From an uncultured Bacilli bacterium (GTDB taxonomy: Bacteria; Bacillota_I; Bacilli_A; RF39; UBA660), in contig CAKPEJ010000001.1 in NCBI GenBank assembly GCA_934149325.1, forward strand, positions 1-64,000: a DNA stretch of 64,000 nt, written 5' to 3'. Positions 35,943 through 46,671 of the stretch are shown here, one piece after another. The position numbers were made by a program, and so were the translations under genes. A model generated the notes under the pieces. The model was not told the DNA's origin, did no database searches, and worked only from the letters and a program-made list of their open reading frames with translations. Numbering within the stretch: position 1 is the first letter of the stretch; each line of letters opens with the position of its first letter.

Positions 35943-36866
35943 ATGAAAGAAAAAATAAAGAAATATAGATTTATGATTCCAAGTTTACTATTTATGACTA
36001 TTATGAGTATATTACCATTACTATTTGGATTAATATATATGGATAAGGTTAAAAATATAATATTTGAAATTTTTACATTAGTACTTTTAATAATAGAGAT
36101 GATATTATTAATTATAGTTGTTGTTCAAATTATTTTTAGTATATTAGATGTATATAAAAAAGATGAATTTTCTCATAATGAGAAATTAAAATGGTATTTA
36201 TTATTATTTTTCTTGAATATATTTGTATTACCATATTATGAATTAGAATATAAAAGAAAAGATAATGAATCAAGAAAAAAAACATTGTTATATCTAGTTA
36301 TAATATTAGTTTTAAGTGTTACATCAATATTTACTTCTATTTATTCAACAATACTTTTTAATGAACATGTAAATAAACAAAAAGCAATAGAAAAGCAAAA
36401 AAGTGAAGTTAGGAATATTATTGTTTCAAATGATAACAAATTTGAAATGACTTTTAAACTTGGTTTTAAGAAAGAAAATGTATCTGAATATGATTTGTAT
36501 GTTAAAGATAATAAAAGACAATTAGTAACTGGTGCCTTTTTCTATGATGTTAATAATTATGAGGAAAAAGATATAGATTCTGTTTTGTTGAAACAATTAG
36601 AATATATTAAATCTACAAGAAAAGATGTATCTATTTATAAAGATAAAGTAACAAGAACTTATAATAATAAAACTATTAGTACTATAGAAGTATCAGGAAA
36701 AACAGATAATACAAGTGATTCAATATATAAATTATCAACAATTTCATTTGAAGGTAATTCAAATAATATAATATATGTTATACAAGTTGTTAGTAAAAAA
36801 GATTATTCTAAATATAACAATGAACTTACTGAAATAATTAATTCTATAAATTTAAAAGCAAATTAA
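35943..36866 (+). CDS. Uncharacterised membrane protein with an extracytoplasmic C-terminal domain
   Basis: 307 residues. Four hydrophobic helices (about 10-28, 38-63, 78-98 and 112-137) are followed by a soluble domain of about 150 residues. That domain has alternating strands (KFEMTFKLGF, TISTIEVSG, IYVIQVVS) and ends in a helix (ELTEIINSINL); this layout recalls PsbP/lipoprotein-like folds, but no family was recognised. Good ribosome-binding site (aggtga) and own promoter. Not obviously a glycan enzyme. Confidence 0.72.
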   Translation: MKEKIKKYRFMIPSLLFMTIMSILPLLFGLIYMDKVKNIIFEIFTLVLLIIEMILLIIVVVQIIFSILDVYKKDEFSHNEKLKWYLLLFFLNIFVLPYYELEYKRKDNESRKKTLLYLVIILVLSVTSIFTSIYSTILFNEHVNKQKAIEKQKSEVRNIIVSNDNKFEMTFKLGFKKENVSEYDLYVKDNKRQLVTGAFFYDVNNYEEKDIDSVLLKQLEYIKSTRKDVSIYKDKVTRTYNNKTISTIEVSGKTDNTSDSIYKLSTISFEGNSNNIIYVIQVVSKKDYSKYNNELTEIINSINLKAN

Positions 36867-36894
36867 TGCTTTTTTTCTTTTTTTAGAAAATTAA

Positions 36895-36969
36895 GAGGAG
36901 TACGGAAATGTAGAAGATATAAGCAAGGTAACAGGTTTAAGAATAGAAGAAATAAAAAATTTAAAGTAA
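36895..36969 (+). pseudogene. C-terminal fragment resembling an Rpn/PD-(D/E)XK transposase-like gene
   Basis: A 24-codon open stretch directly after an in-frame TAA has no start codon and ends in TAA. It encodes EEYGNVEDISKVTGLRIEE followed by a short Lys/Asn/Leu end. The pattern DISKVTGL-x-IEEI-x-L is typical of the very C-terminus of Rpn (recombination-promoting nuclease/transposase-like) proteins. It is probably the decayed tail of such a gene. The fragment is short, so the family call is tentative. Confidence 0.45.
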
Positions 36970-36971
36970 AT

Positions 36972-37000
36972 AAAAAAATAGTCAGTTGACTAATTTTTTT
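36972..37000. terminator. Bidirectional terminator before yigZ (minus strand)
   Basis: TAGTC / GACTA stem around AGTT, flanked by an A-run and a T-run, so it can act on either strand. The yigZ stop codon lies inside the stem. Confidence 0.7.
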
Positions 37001-37370
37001 CTATTAAATTAATAAGCTTAAAAGCATCAGATGCACTTTTTGTATATGCTCTAACAAGTCCACCAGCCCCAAGTTTTATTCCACCAAAATATCTTATTAC
37101 AACGCATAATATATTTGTAACATCTTTTTTTTGTAGTACATTTAAAATAGGTTTACCAGCAGTATGTGATGGTTCACCGTCATCAACTGCTTTTTCTTTT
37201 CCATTAACAATATATGCGTAACAAATATGTGTACTTTTTTTATATTCTTTTTTAAAAAAATTAATTATATCTTTAACTTCATTTTCATCATCTATATAGT
37301 AAAGTTTTGTAATAAATTTTGATTTTTTAATTATTATTTCGTTTTCAATATTTTTATCTATAATATACAT
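36990..37370 (-). CDS. YigZ/IMPACT-family protein, N-terminal domain only
   Basis: 126 residues covering just the UPF0029/IMPACT domain: KKSKFITKLYYIDDENEV, KKSTHICYAYIVNG, AVDDGEPSHTAGKPILNVLQK, CVVIRYFGGIKLGAGGLVRAYTKSA. Full YigZ proteins are about 200 residues with a second C-terminal domain (DUF1949), absent here; the gene ends in a clean stop in a terminator, so it is a natural short form or an old truncation. The family is linked to translation stress in eukaryotes; the bacterial role is unclear. The ATG at 37370 follows aggtga. Confidence 0.88.
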   Translation of the reverse strand: MYIIDKNIENEIIIKKSKFITKLYYIDDENEVKDIINFFKKEYKKSTHICYAYIVNGKEKAVDDGEPSHTAGKPILNVLQKKDVTNILCVVIRYFGGIKLGAGGLVRAYTKSASDAFKLINLIEKN

Positions 37371-37411
37371 TTTTTTCACCTAAAACAATTATACTATAAT
37401 TAAAAAAAATA

Positions 37412-37420
37412 TGATATAAT
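37412..37420 (+). promoter_or_regulatory. Extended -10 promoter of uvrC
   Basis: TG-A-TATAAT 46 bases upstream of the uvrC ATG. A TATAAT on the minus strand (37393-37388) may serve yigZ, so the short region is a divergent promoter. Confidence 0.5.
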
Positions 37421-37466
37421 TTAATAAATAATATTATTATCTTTTTTATATAGGTAGGTGTTAGAT

Positions 37467-39236
37467 ATGGATGAAACAATAAAAAAATATATACATAGTA
37501 AGCTTGCTTTACTTCCAAGAAAACCTGGTTGTTATCTTATGAAAGATAATACTGGTAAAGTTATTTATGTTGGTAAAGCTAAGATACTTAAAAATAGAGT
37601 TAGTAGCTATTTTAGAGGTGAAAAAACAGGAAAGACAAAGGCACTAGTTTCAAATATAGTTGATTTTGAGTATATAGTAACTGAGTCTGAAAAAGAGGCA
37701 TTTTTATTAGAAATTAATCTAATAAAAAAATATGATCCCAAATATAACATAATATTTAGAGATGATAAATCATATCCATATATTGCATTAACAGTAAGTC
37801 CATATCCAAAACTTGATATTGTAAGACCTAGACATAAAAAAGTAAAAAAAGATATGAAATTATTTGGGCCATATCCTAGTTCGTATGCCGCAAGAAATAT
37901 AGTAAATATGTTAAATAGAATATATCCTCTTAGAAAATGTAAAACATTTCCTGATAAACCATGTCTTTATTATCATATAGGAGAATGCCTTGGTTATTGT
38001 ACTAAAAATGTTGATAAAGAAAAAATTGATGAAATGGTAAAAGAAATAACATCATTTTTAAATGGTAATTATAGCGATATAACTGATAAATTAAAGAAAG
38101 ATATGTATTCTTATTCAGAAAAACTTAATTTTGAAAGAGCAGGTGAAATAAAAGAATTACTTGATTATATTGATAAGGTTCTTGAAAAACAAAAAATTGA
38201 TTTAACTGATAATGTTAATAGAGATATATTTAACTATTATATATATAAAGATTTTATATCAATACAAGTACTTCATTCAAGAAATGGAAATCTTGTTGAA
38301 AGAAATAGTTATATTTATGAGCTTAATGAAGATAAATATGATGTTATAAATAATTTTATTGTTTCTTTTTATGAAAATTATTTAGATATACCAAAAGAAA
38401 TTCTTGTACCAGAAGGAATAGATACAAATCTATTAGAATCAATATTAAAAGTAAAGGTTATAGTACCATTGAAAGGTCCTAAAAAAAGATTAATAGATAT
38501 GGCAGAAGAAAATGCAAAAATTAAAGTAAAGGAAAAGTTTGATTTAATAAATAATGATTTAAATAGGAGTGTAAGAGCAAACGAAGAATTAGGAAAAATT
38601 TTAGGTATAAATATCCATAGAATAGAGTCTTTTGATAATTCACATTTATTCGGAAGTTATACAGTAAGTGCAATGGTTGTATTTGTAGATGGAAAAGCTA
38701 GTAAGAAGGATTATAGAAAATATAAAATAATTAGTGACGCTAAAGATGATTATCATATGATGCAAGAAGTGATTGAAAGAAGATATTCAAGAGTTATAAA
38801 TGATGATTTAATAAAACCAGACGTTATACTTCTTGATGGTGGATTGATTCAAATAAATGCTTGCAAGGAAATATTAGATAATTTATGTCTTGATATTCCT
38901 GTATATGGTATGCAAAAGAATGATAAACATAGAATATGTGCTTTAGTTTCAGAAAATGAAGAAATACCTGTAGAAAAAAATAGTGATTTATTTCATTATT
39001 TGGAAAAAATAAGTGAGGAAGTTCATAGATTTGTCATTACATATCATAAAGATATAAGAAGCAAAGGTAGTTTAGAAAGCGTTCTTGATAATATTCCTGG
39101 AATTGGTGAAAAGAGAAAAAAAGCATTAATGAAAAAATTTAAATCAATAAATAAAATAAAAGAAGCAAGTTCTGATGAATTAAAAGAAATTCTTCCAGAA
39201 GAAACAATTAAGGTGTTAAAAGATTACTTATCATAA
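37467..39236 (+). CDS. uvrC: Excinuclease ABC subunit C
   Basis: 589 residues, full length. GIY-YIG nuclease domain at the N-terminus (PGCYLMKDNTGKVIYVGKAK, about residues 17-36; 3-prime incision), the Cys-rich LRKCKTFPDKPCLYYHIGECLGYC segment, the UVR helix (KLNFERAGEIKELLDYI), the RNase-H-like endonuclease domain (RIESFDNSHLFGSYTVSAMVVFVDGKASKKDYRKY; 5-prime incision), and C-terminal helix-hairpin-helix (NIPGIGEKRKKALMKKF). Nucleotide-excision repair of bulky DNA lesions with UvrAB. The ATG at 37467 follows taggtg. Confidence 0.97.
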   Translation: MDETIKKYIHSKLALLPRKPGCYLMKDNTGKVIYVGKAKILKNRVSSYFRGEKTGKTKALVSNIVDFEYIVTESEKEAFLLEINLIKKYDPKYNIIFRDDKSYPYIALTVSPYPKLDIVRPRHKKVKKDMKLFGPYPSSYAARNIVNMLNRIYPLRKCKTFPDKPCLYYHIGECLGYCTKNVDKEKIDEMVKEITSFLNGNYSDITDKLKKDMYSYSEKLNFERAGEIKELLDYIDKVLEKQKIDLTDNVNRDIFNYYIYKDFISIQVLHSRNGNLVERNSYIYELNEDKYDVINNFIVSFYENYLDIPKEILVPEGIDTNLLESILKVKVIVPLKGPKKRLIDMAEENAKIKVKEKFDLINNDLNRSVRANEELGKILGINIHRIESFDNSHLFGSYTVSAMVVFVDGKASKKDYRKYKIISDAKDDYHMMQEVIERRYSRVINDDLIKPDVILLDGGLIQINACKEILDNLCLDIPVYGMQKNDKHRICALVSENEEIPVEKNSDLFHYLEKISEEVHRFVITYHKDIRSKGSLESVLDNIPGIGEKRKKALMKKFKSINKIKEASSDELKEILPEETIKVLKDYLS

Positions 39237-39278
39237 AATTAAGTGAAAAAGATAAAAATATAAAATGTGGAGGTAAAA

Positions 39279-40316
39279 ATGAAAAAAAGAAAAGGAATAT
39301 CTTTGTTTAGATTATTAATAATTTTAATTTTTGTACTAGCAATTTTTAGTTTATTATCTTCTATATTTATAAATAAAAAGAATGATGCTTTAGAAGATAA
39401 AGTAATAAATCAAGCAAAAAAATATGTAAATACAAATCAAAATAATTTTGATAATTATTTTCTTAGTAAATTTACAGAATATTTATTGCCGGTAGAAGAA
39501 CTTAATATTTCAAATGATTTAAATGGATATGTAAAAATAACAAAAGATTCAAAGTATCATTTTGAATATATTAAATATAAAGGAAATTCACTTTATAGTG
39601 AAATACTAAAAAATAATAATATTACTAATGAAGATGATGGATTATATATTAATGAATATGAAAATAATAATTTATACGATTTAAAATATATATTTAAAGG
39701 TGAGAATGTTAATAATTATATAAAAATAAATTCTACATTATATAGAATAATTGGGATCACTAATTCTTATAATTTAAAAGTAATCAGAAGTGATTATAAT
39801 ACAGATATAAATTTTTATGGATTAGGTGGAAATATAAATTTTTTGATAGAAGATGACGATTTAAAGACTGTAAATAAATTAAATTATTCAAGTTCAAAAT
39901 ATTTTTCATTAGGAATGTATAATGTGGGGTTTATACCAGAAGATGATGAAGTTTTAATTGATATTATAAAAAGTGAAAGAAAAAATTTAAGTATTACAAA
40001 AAAAGTACCAAATTATATAGGATATGCAGGTTTAATAAATGTATCAGATGTTATTAGAGTAAGTACAAATGATTCTTGTAATATAAAAAATTTAGGTAGT
40101 TGCAAAAGCTATTTATACGATTTATTAAATGATGGATTAGTAACAGCAAATAGTACATCTTGTGATGAGAAAAATTGTATATATGTTGTTACTAAAGAAG
40201 GTCTTAAAAAAACAAGTGATGTAAAAATGAGTGGTAATAAAGAAGTAGTATATATAAAAGGAAGTATAAAATATTTAAATGGTGATGGAAGTATAAATAA
40301 TCCATATACTTATTAA
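39279..40316 (+). CDS. Exported protein with a pilin-like N-terminus, unknown function
   Basis: 345 residues. Basic KKRKGISLFRLLIILIFVLAIFSLLSS start: the G followed by a long hydrophobic helix resembles class III prepilins, but the residue at the +5 position is Arg, not Glu, so processing is doubtful. The outside part contains YIKINSTLYRIIGITNSYNLKVIRSD and two close Cys pairs (DSCNIKNLGSC, SCDEKNC) that could form disulfides. It ends YLNGDGSINNPYTY. ATG 39279 is chosen because ggagg is 5 bases upstream. No family assigned; possibly a surface adhesin or minor pilin. Confidence 0.75.
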   Translation: MKKRKGISLFRLLIILIFVLAIFSLLSSIFINKKNDALEDKVINQAKKYVNTNQNNFDNYFLSKFTEYLLPVEELNISNDLNGYVKITKDSKYHFEYIKYKGNSLYSEILKNNNITNEDDGLYINEYENNNLYDLKYIFKGENVNNYIKINSTLYRIIGITNSYNLKVIRSDYNTDINFYGLGGNINFLIEDDDLKTVNKLNYSSSKYFSLGMYNVGFIPEDDEVLIDIIKSERKNLSITKKVPNYIGYAGLINVSDVIRVSTNDSCNIKNLGSCKSYLYDLLNDGLVTANSTSCDEKNCIYVVTKEGLKKTSDVKMSGNKEVVYIKGSIKYLNGDGSINNPYTY

Positions 40317-40317
40317 A

Positions 40318-40346
40318 TTGACAATATTGTTTTATGTGATTATAAT
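40318..40346 (+). promoter_or_regulatory. Consensus sigma-A promoter
   Basis: TTGACA (40318-40323), 17-base spacer, TATAAT (40341-40346): a perfect match in both boxes with optimal spacing. It starts 2 bases after the preceding stop and drives the HTH gene at 40373. Confidence 0.9.
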
Positions 40347-40372
40347 ACTTTGTCAAAAGAAAGGAACTTTTT

Positions 40373-41353
40373 ATGCATAATATATCATTTTTATTAGATT
40401 ATATAAAATTATCACATTTAACAAAAGAAGAATTATCAAAAATAATTAATGTTGATATTTTATCTATAGATAATTATTTAAATGGTGAATTGCTTATAGA
40501 TAAAACTATGCTTATTAAATTACTTGATTATTTTAATATTGATAGTTTTGCAAGATTTAAATCGTGTATTGTGAGAATAACAAATTCGGAAAAAAGAAAG
40601 ATTTATGATTTATCTTTTTTAGGTAAATATATGGCTGAAAATAAAATTACAATAATAGATTTATCAAAACTTACTCATATTTCAAGGGATAATATATCAA
40701 AAATTTCTAAAGGAAAAATAAAAGCAAATGATAAACAATTAAATAAAATATTAAATTTTTTTAATGTTTCTTCTAAAGAAGAATTAGAAGAATTAGTCAA
40801 ATGTAATATAATTCCAGATTCAATAAGAAAAATTAGTGGTTTATATAAGCATAAAAATAATGTAAATGATATATATAATATTTCAAAGAATTTAGATGAA
40901 TATAATTCTTTAAAAGAAGAATTAAGTAATATTGATGAAATAAGAATGATTACTGTTATAAATAAAATTAATCTATCTGAATTTGATAGACGATTAGCTT
41001 TTATGTTGTTTTTTAGTAAATATGATTACGATAAAAGATTAGAAAAAATTTCAAAAATATTTGGTGTTAATAAAGAGTATATAATAAAAATCAAAAAATA
41101 TTGCATAGATAAATATGAAATAGATAATATAAATTATGATAGAATGGAATATGTTATATCTAATATTGGAATGGATGAAAAAGATGAGAAAATAGCATGC
41201 TTATTATTTTTAGCAAAAAATTCTAAATATACCGATTATGCGATAGCATCTTTAACTAATGTAAGTTATGAATATGTATTAAATATTAAGAAAATTTGTT
41301 TAGATCAGTATTATTTATGTACACCTGTTTACAAATATAAAAGGGCAAATTAA
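40373..41353 (+). CDS. Multi-helix-turn-helix protein (XRE-like), likely regulator
   Basis: 326 residues, no membrane segment. The N-terminal half has two XRE-like HTH segments: LTKEELSKIINVDILSIDNYLNGE (about residues 16-39) and ITIIDLSKLTHISRDNISKISKGK (about 90-113). The C-terminal half contains an internal duplication: FDRRLAFMLFFSKYDYDKRLEKISKIFGVNKEYIIKIKKYCIDKYEI and EKIACLLFLAKNSKYTDYAIASLTNVSYEYVLNIKKICLDQYYL are two copies of one helical unit. Driven by a consensus promoter. Probably DNA-binding; target unknown. It lies directly upstream of hrcA but ends in its own terminator. Confidence 0.78.
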   Translation: MHNISFLLDYIKLSHLTKEELSKIINVDILSIDNYLNGELLIDKTMLIKLLDYFNIDSFARFKSCIVRITNSEKRKIYDLSFLGKYMAENKITIIDLSKLTHISRDNISKISKGKIKANDKQLNKILNFFNVSSKEELEELVKCNIIPDSIRKISGLYKHKNNVNDIYNISKNLDEYNSLKEELSNIDEIRMITVINKINLSEFDRRLAFMLFFSKYDYDKRLEKISKIFGVNKEYIIKIKKYCIDKYEIDNINYDRMEYVISNIGMDEKDEKIACLLFLAKNSKYTDYAIASLTNVSYEYVLNIKKICLDQYYLCTPVYKYKRAN

Positions 41354-41370
41354 ATTTATTTGTCTTTTTT
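41341..41370 (+). terminator. Terminator upstream of hrcA
   Basis: Stem GGGCAAAT / ATTTGTCT (two G-T pairs) extended by A and T runs, loop TAAATTT, then a T-run. The T-run overlaps the first arm of the CIRCE element. Confidence 0.7.
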
Positions 41371-41395
41371 AGCACTCTGGTATTGACATTGCTAA
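41369..41395 (+). promoter_or_regulatory. CIRCE operator (HrcA binding site), right arm degenerate
   Basis: Left arm TTAGCACTC (41369-41377) is a perfect CIRCE arm; spacer of exactly 9 bases; right arm CATTGCTAA (41387-41395) matches 7 of 9 bases of GAGTGCTAA. The right arm overlaps the -35 hexamer (TTGACA 41383-41388), so HrcA bound here would block the promoter. Expected role: HrcA/GroE-controlled repression of hrcA-grpE-dnaK-pepF-dnaJ, relieved on heat shock. Confidence 0.9.
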
Positions 41396-41410
41396 AAAAA
41401 GTGATATAAT
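41383..41410 (+). promoter_or_regulatory. Sigma-A promoter of the heat-shock operon
   Basis: TTGACA (41383-41388), 16-base spacer, TATAAT (41405-41410) with an upstream TG (TG-A-TATAAT). Embedded in the CIRCE element. Confidence 0.9.
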
Positions 41411-41441
41411 TAGTTTATATGCTTGGATTAGAGGTGATATT

Positions 41442-42428
41442 TTGTTAAGCGAAAGACAAAATCAAATATTAAAACTGATAATTGAAGAGTATAGTAAAGT
41501 TCCGATTCCAGTTGGCTCAACTTCTATATGTGATATACTTGGCGTTTCACCAGCAACTGTTAGAAGTGAAATGGCGAAATTAGAAGATTTTGGCTATTTA
41601 GAAAAAACACATACATCATCTGGTAGAGTACCTAGTGAAAATGGGTACAGGTATTATGTAGATAACATAATGAAACCTAAAAAAATCAAATCATCAGATG
41701 CTGTTGAACTTCAAAGAATATTTAAAAATAATACTTTGGAAAAAACAGATGCAATTTCAAAAAGTTTAGAAATTATATCTGAAATGACAAATTACACTAC
41801 GGTTATGTTAGGTAGTAAGAGTTCGGATAATAAATTAAAACAGGTTGAAGTTGTTCCAATTAACAACGAAAATGTTATAGCAATCGTTATAACAGATAAG
41901 GGTCATGTAGAAAATAAAAATATAAATATAAAAGGTTCGAATCTAGAAGAAGTAAGAAAGATAGTTGAACTTATAAATAAGATTATAGTTGGTACACCAA
42001 TAGATGAAGTAAGTTACAGATTAGAATGTGATATTAAACCAATAATTAGTCAATATGTTACTCAATATGAAACTTTATATAATGCTTTTTATAATGCATT
42101 TAATGATTTTAAAGAATCTAATGATATAAAAATGCAAGGTAAGTCAAATATATTAGAATTACCTGAGTTTAATACAGTTGATAAAATTAAAAATATAGTG
42201 AATGTATTAGATAATGAAAATATAATATCATCTATTAGAGAAGATAGTAATGATATTAATATATACATAGGTAAAGAAAGCAATATAGATGATGATTTAA
42301 CTGTTATAAAAACTAAATATAATGTTAATGGCGATGAAGGAACGATCGCAATTTTAGGGCCAAAAAGAATGGAGTATGATAGAGTTGTAAGCTTGCTTGA
42401 ATTTATAAAATCAAACATAGAAAGGTAA
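41442..42428 (+). CDS. hrcA: Heat-inducible transcription repressor HrcA
   Basis: 328 residues. N-terminal winged HTH (LSERQNQILKLIIEEYSKVPIPVGSTSICDILGVSPATVRSEMAKLEDFGYLEKTHTSSGRVPSENGYRYYVDNIM), then a GAF-like domain and the C-terminal GDEGTIAILGPKRMEYDRVVSLLEFIK block. It represses class I heat-shock genes through CIRCE. The start is TTG at 41442, with gaggtgat 4-11 bases upstream; the only nearby ATG (41420) is out of frame. First gene of the operon and autoregulated. Confidence 0.97.
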   Translation: MLSERQNQILKLIIEEYSKVPIPVGSTSICDILGVSPATVRSEMAKLEDFGYLEKTHTSSGRVPSENGYRYYVDNIMKPKKIKSSDAVELQRIFKNNTLEKTDAISKSLEIISEMTNYTTVMLGSKSSDNKLKQVEVVPINNENVIAIVITDKGHVENKNINIKGSNLEEVRKIVELINKIIVGTPIDEVSYRLECDIKPIISQYVTQYETLYNAFYNAFNDFKESNDIKMQGKSNILELPEFNTVDKIKNIVNVLDNENIISSIREDSNDINIYIGKESNIDDDLTVIKTKYNVNGDEGTIAILGPKRMEYDRVVSLLEFIKSNIER

Positions 42429-42434
42429 TTATAG

Positions 42435-44809
<2,375 letters not shown>

Positions 44810-44816
44810 TAAGTTG

Positions 44817-44838
44817 AAGTTCTAGCTTGCTAGAACTT
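44817..44838 (+). other. Intercistronic hairpin between dnaK and pepF
   Basis: Perfect 9-bp stem AAGTTCTAG / CTAGAACTT with loop CTTG, 7 bases after the dnaK stop. It lacks a T-run, so it is more likely an mRNA-stabilising or partial-attenuation structure that keeps dnaK mRNA higher than that of the downstream genes. Confidence 0.7.
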
Positions 44839-44864
44839 TCTGCTTTAATAATAAGGAGAATAAA

Positions 44865-46655
44865 ATGGAAAAATATAAATCAAGAAGTGAAGTACCTGAA
44901 AAATATAAATGGGATTTAACAGATATTTTTAAAGATTTAAATGATTTTAATAACAGTTTCGAAGTTGTAAAAAATGATATTGATAAATTAAAAGATTACG
45001 TAAATTGTACTAAAAGTCCTGATGAATTATTAAAATATATAGAATTTTCAAATGATTTAGGTTCTAGATTACTTAGTTTAGTAATATATGCTATGTTAAC
45101 TAATGATCAAGATTTAAATGATAATTTAGGAGTAGAACTTGTAGGAAAAGTATCTACTTTAGAAACAGATTATTCTATTAATACAAGTTTTTTTGAACCT
45201 GAATTACTTTCTCTAAATAAAAAAGAGTATGAAGATTTATTCAGTAATAAGAATTTATTAAAATATAAAAGTATATTGGATGACATATATAGATATAAAG
45301 ATCATATACTAAGTGAAGACAAAGAAAAAATTGTTTCACAATTAACAAATGTAACTGAAAATTATAGTCAAATGTCATCAACTCTTATGAATGCATGTAA
45401 TGACTATGGATTTGTTAAGTTAAAAAATGGTGAAACAGAAGAATTAATGCCAACAAATTATAGAAGAATAATGAAACAATTAGATAGAGAAGATAGAAAG
45501 AAAGTCTATGAGCAGTTTAATAAAGTAAAGGATAGATATTCATCCATTAGTGCATCACTATTAGATAGTTATGTAAAAACAAATGTATCATTATCTAAAA
45601 TATATAATTATAAATCAACTTGGGATAAGCATTTATTTGATTTAAAGTTATCAGATAAAGTTTACGATTCTTTAGTAAAAGCAGCTTTAGATAAAAAAGA
45701 TATTTATAAAAAATATTTTGATTTAAAAAGTAAAATATTAAATGTAGATAAATGTCTTCCTTGGGATAATCCTATAGAATTATTTGAAACAGAAGAAAAA
45801 TATACTATAGAAGATGCTGGAAAAATTATAAAAGAAGCTTTAAAACCTCTTGGTGAAGACTATATTAACCATTTTAATCATGTTATAGATGACAGATGTG
45901 TTGATTATTGTCAGTACAAAGGCAAACATGCAGGAGGATATAATGTATCATCAGAAAGTATAAAAAATTCTAAAATATTAATGAGTTTTAATTATGATTT
46001 AGAATCTATTTCAACTCTTGCTCATGAATCTGGACATCATGTTCATCATCAATATTTATTTGAAAATAACATTGATGTATATAGAAATGTTTCTGTATCA
46101 GTTGCAGAAGTTGCATCATTAACAAATGAATTTTTACTATCATATTATTTAGTTGAAAATGGAAAAAGAGAAGAAGCATTAGCGGGCCTTTCTAACATAA
46201 TTGGAACATTTGAATCAAACTTTTTTGGTGCAATATGGGAAGCAGATATGGAAAGAGAATTTTATAAATATGTTGAAAAAGGTGGAACCCTTACAAAAGA
46301 ATATTTATATAATTTAACTGAAAAAATGTTACTTAAGTATTTACCAAAAGAAAAGTTAGATAGTGAATATGAGAAAAATCAATGGACTTTAAGAAGTCAT
46401 TATTATAATTTTTATTATTTATTTAGTTATGCAATATGTGTATCAGTCGCATCTTATGTTTCTAAAGAAATAATTAATAAAAATGATAAAATGTTAGAAA
46501 AATATATGAAATTTTTGAAAACAGGTAGTAATGTTGATATTATGGATATATTTAAAGTATTAGGCGTTAATATAGAGGATGAAAAAGTATATATAGAAGC
46601 AATAAATAATTTTGATTCATTACTAAATGAATTTGATAGATTATATAATGAATAA
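44865..46655 (+). CDS. pepF: Oligoendopeptidase F (peptidase M3B)
   Basis: 596 residues, family length. N-terminal RSEVPEKYKWDLTDIFKDLNDFN is typical of PepF; the zinc site is LAHESGHHVHHQYLF (HExxH at about residues 386-390) with the downstream Glu in VAEVASLTNEFLLSYYL. Cytoplasmic oligopeptide degradation. Unusual position: it lies between dnaK and dnaJ, in the same direction and with short gaps, so it should be heat-induced with them. In most Firmicutes dnaJ follows dnaK directly. Confidence 0.96.
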   Translation: MEKYKSRSEVPEKYKWDLTDIFKDLNDFNNSFEVVKNDIDKLKDYVNCTKSPDELLKYIEFSNDLGSRLLSLVIYAMLTNDQDLNDNLGVELVGKVSTLETDYSINTSFFEPELLSLNKKEYEDLFSNKNLLKYKSILDDIYRYKDHILSEDKEKIVSQLTNVTENYSQMSSTLMNACNDYGFVKLKNGETEELMPTNYRRIMKQLDREDRKKVYEQFNKVKDRYSSISASLLDSYVKTNVSLSKIYNYKSTWDKHLFDLKLSDKVYDSLVKAALDKKDIYKKYFDLKSKILNVDKCLPWDNPIELFETEEKYTIEDAGKIIKEALKPLGEDYINHFNHVIDDRCVDYCQYKGKHAGGYNVSSESIKNSKILMSFNYDLESISTLAHESGHHVHHQYLFENNIDVYRNVSVSVAEVASLTNEFLLSYYLVENGKREEALAGLSNIIGTFESNFFGAIWEADMEREFYKYVEKGGTLTKEYLYNLTEKMLLKYLPKEKLDSEYEKNQWTLRSHYYNFYYLFSYAICVSVASYVSKEIINKNDKMLEKYMKFLKTGSNVDIMDIFKVLGVNIEDEKVYIEAINNFDSLLNEFDRLYNE

Positions 46656-46671
46656 GTAGAGGTGAAGTAAA

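Noticed and set aside
36840..36866. Promoter or attenuator before the Rpn-like fragment
   Set aside because: Only a T-rich tract after the upstream gene; no hairpin or hexamers good enough to call.
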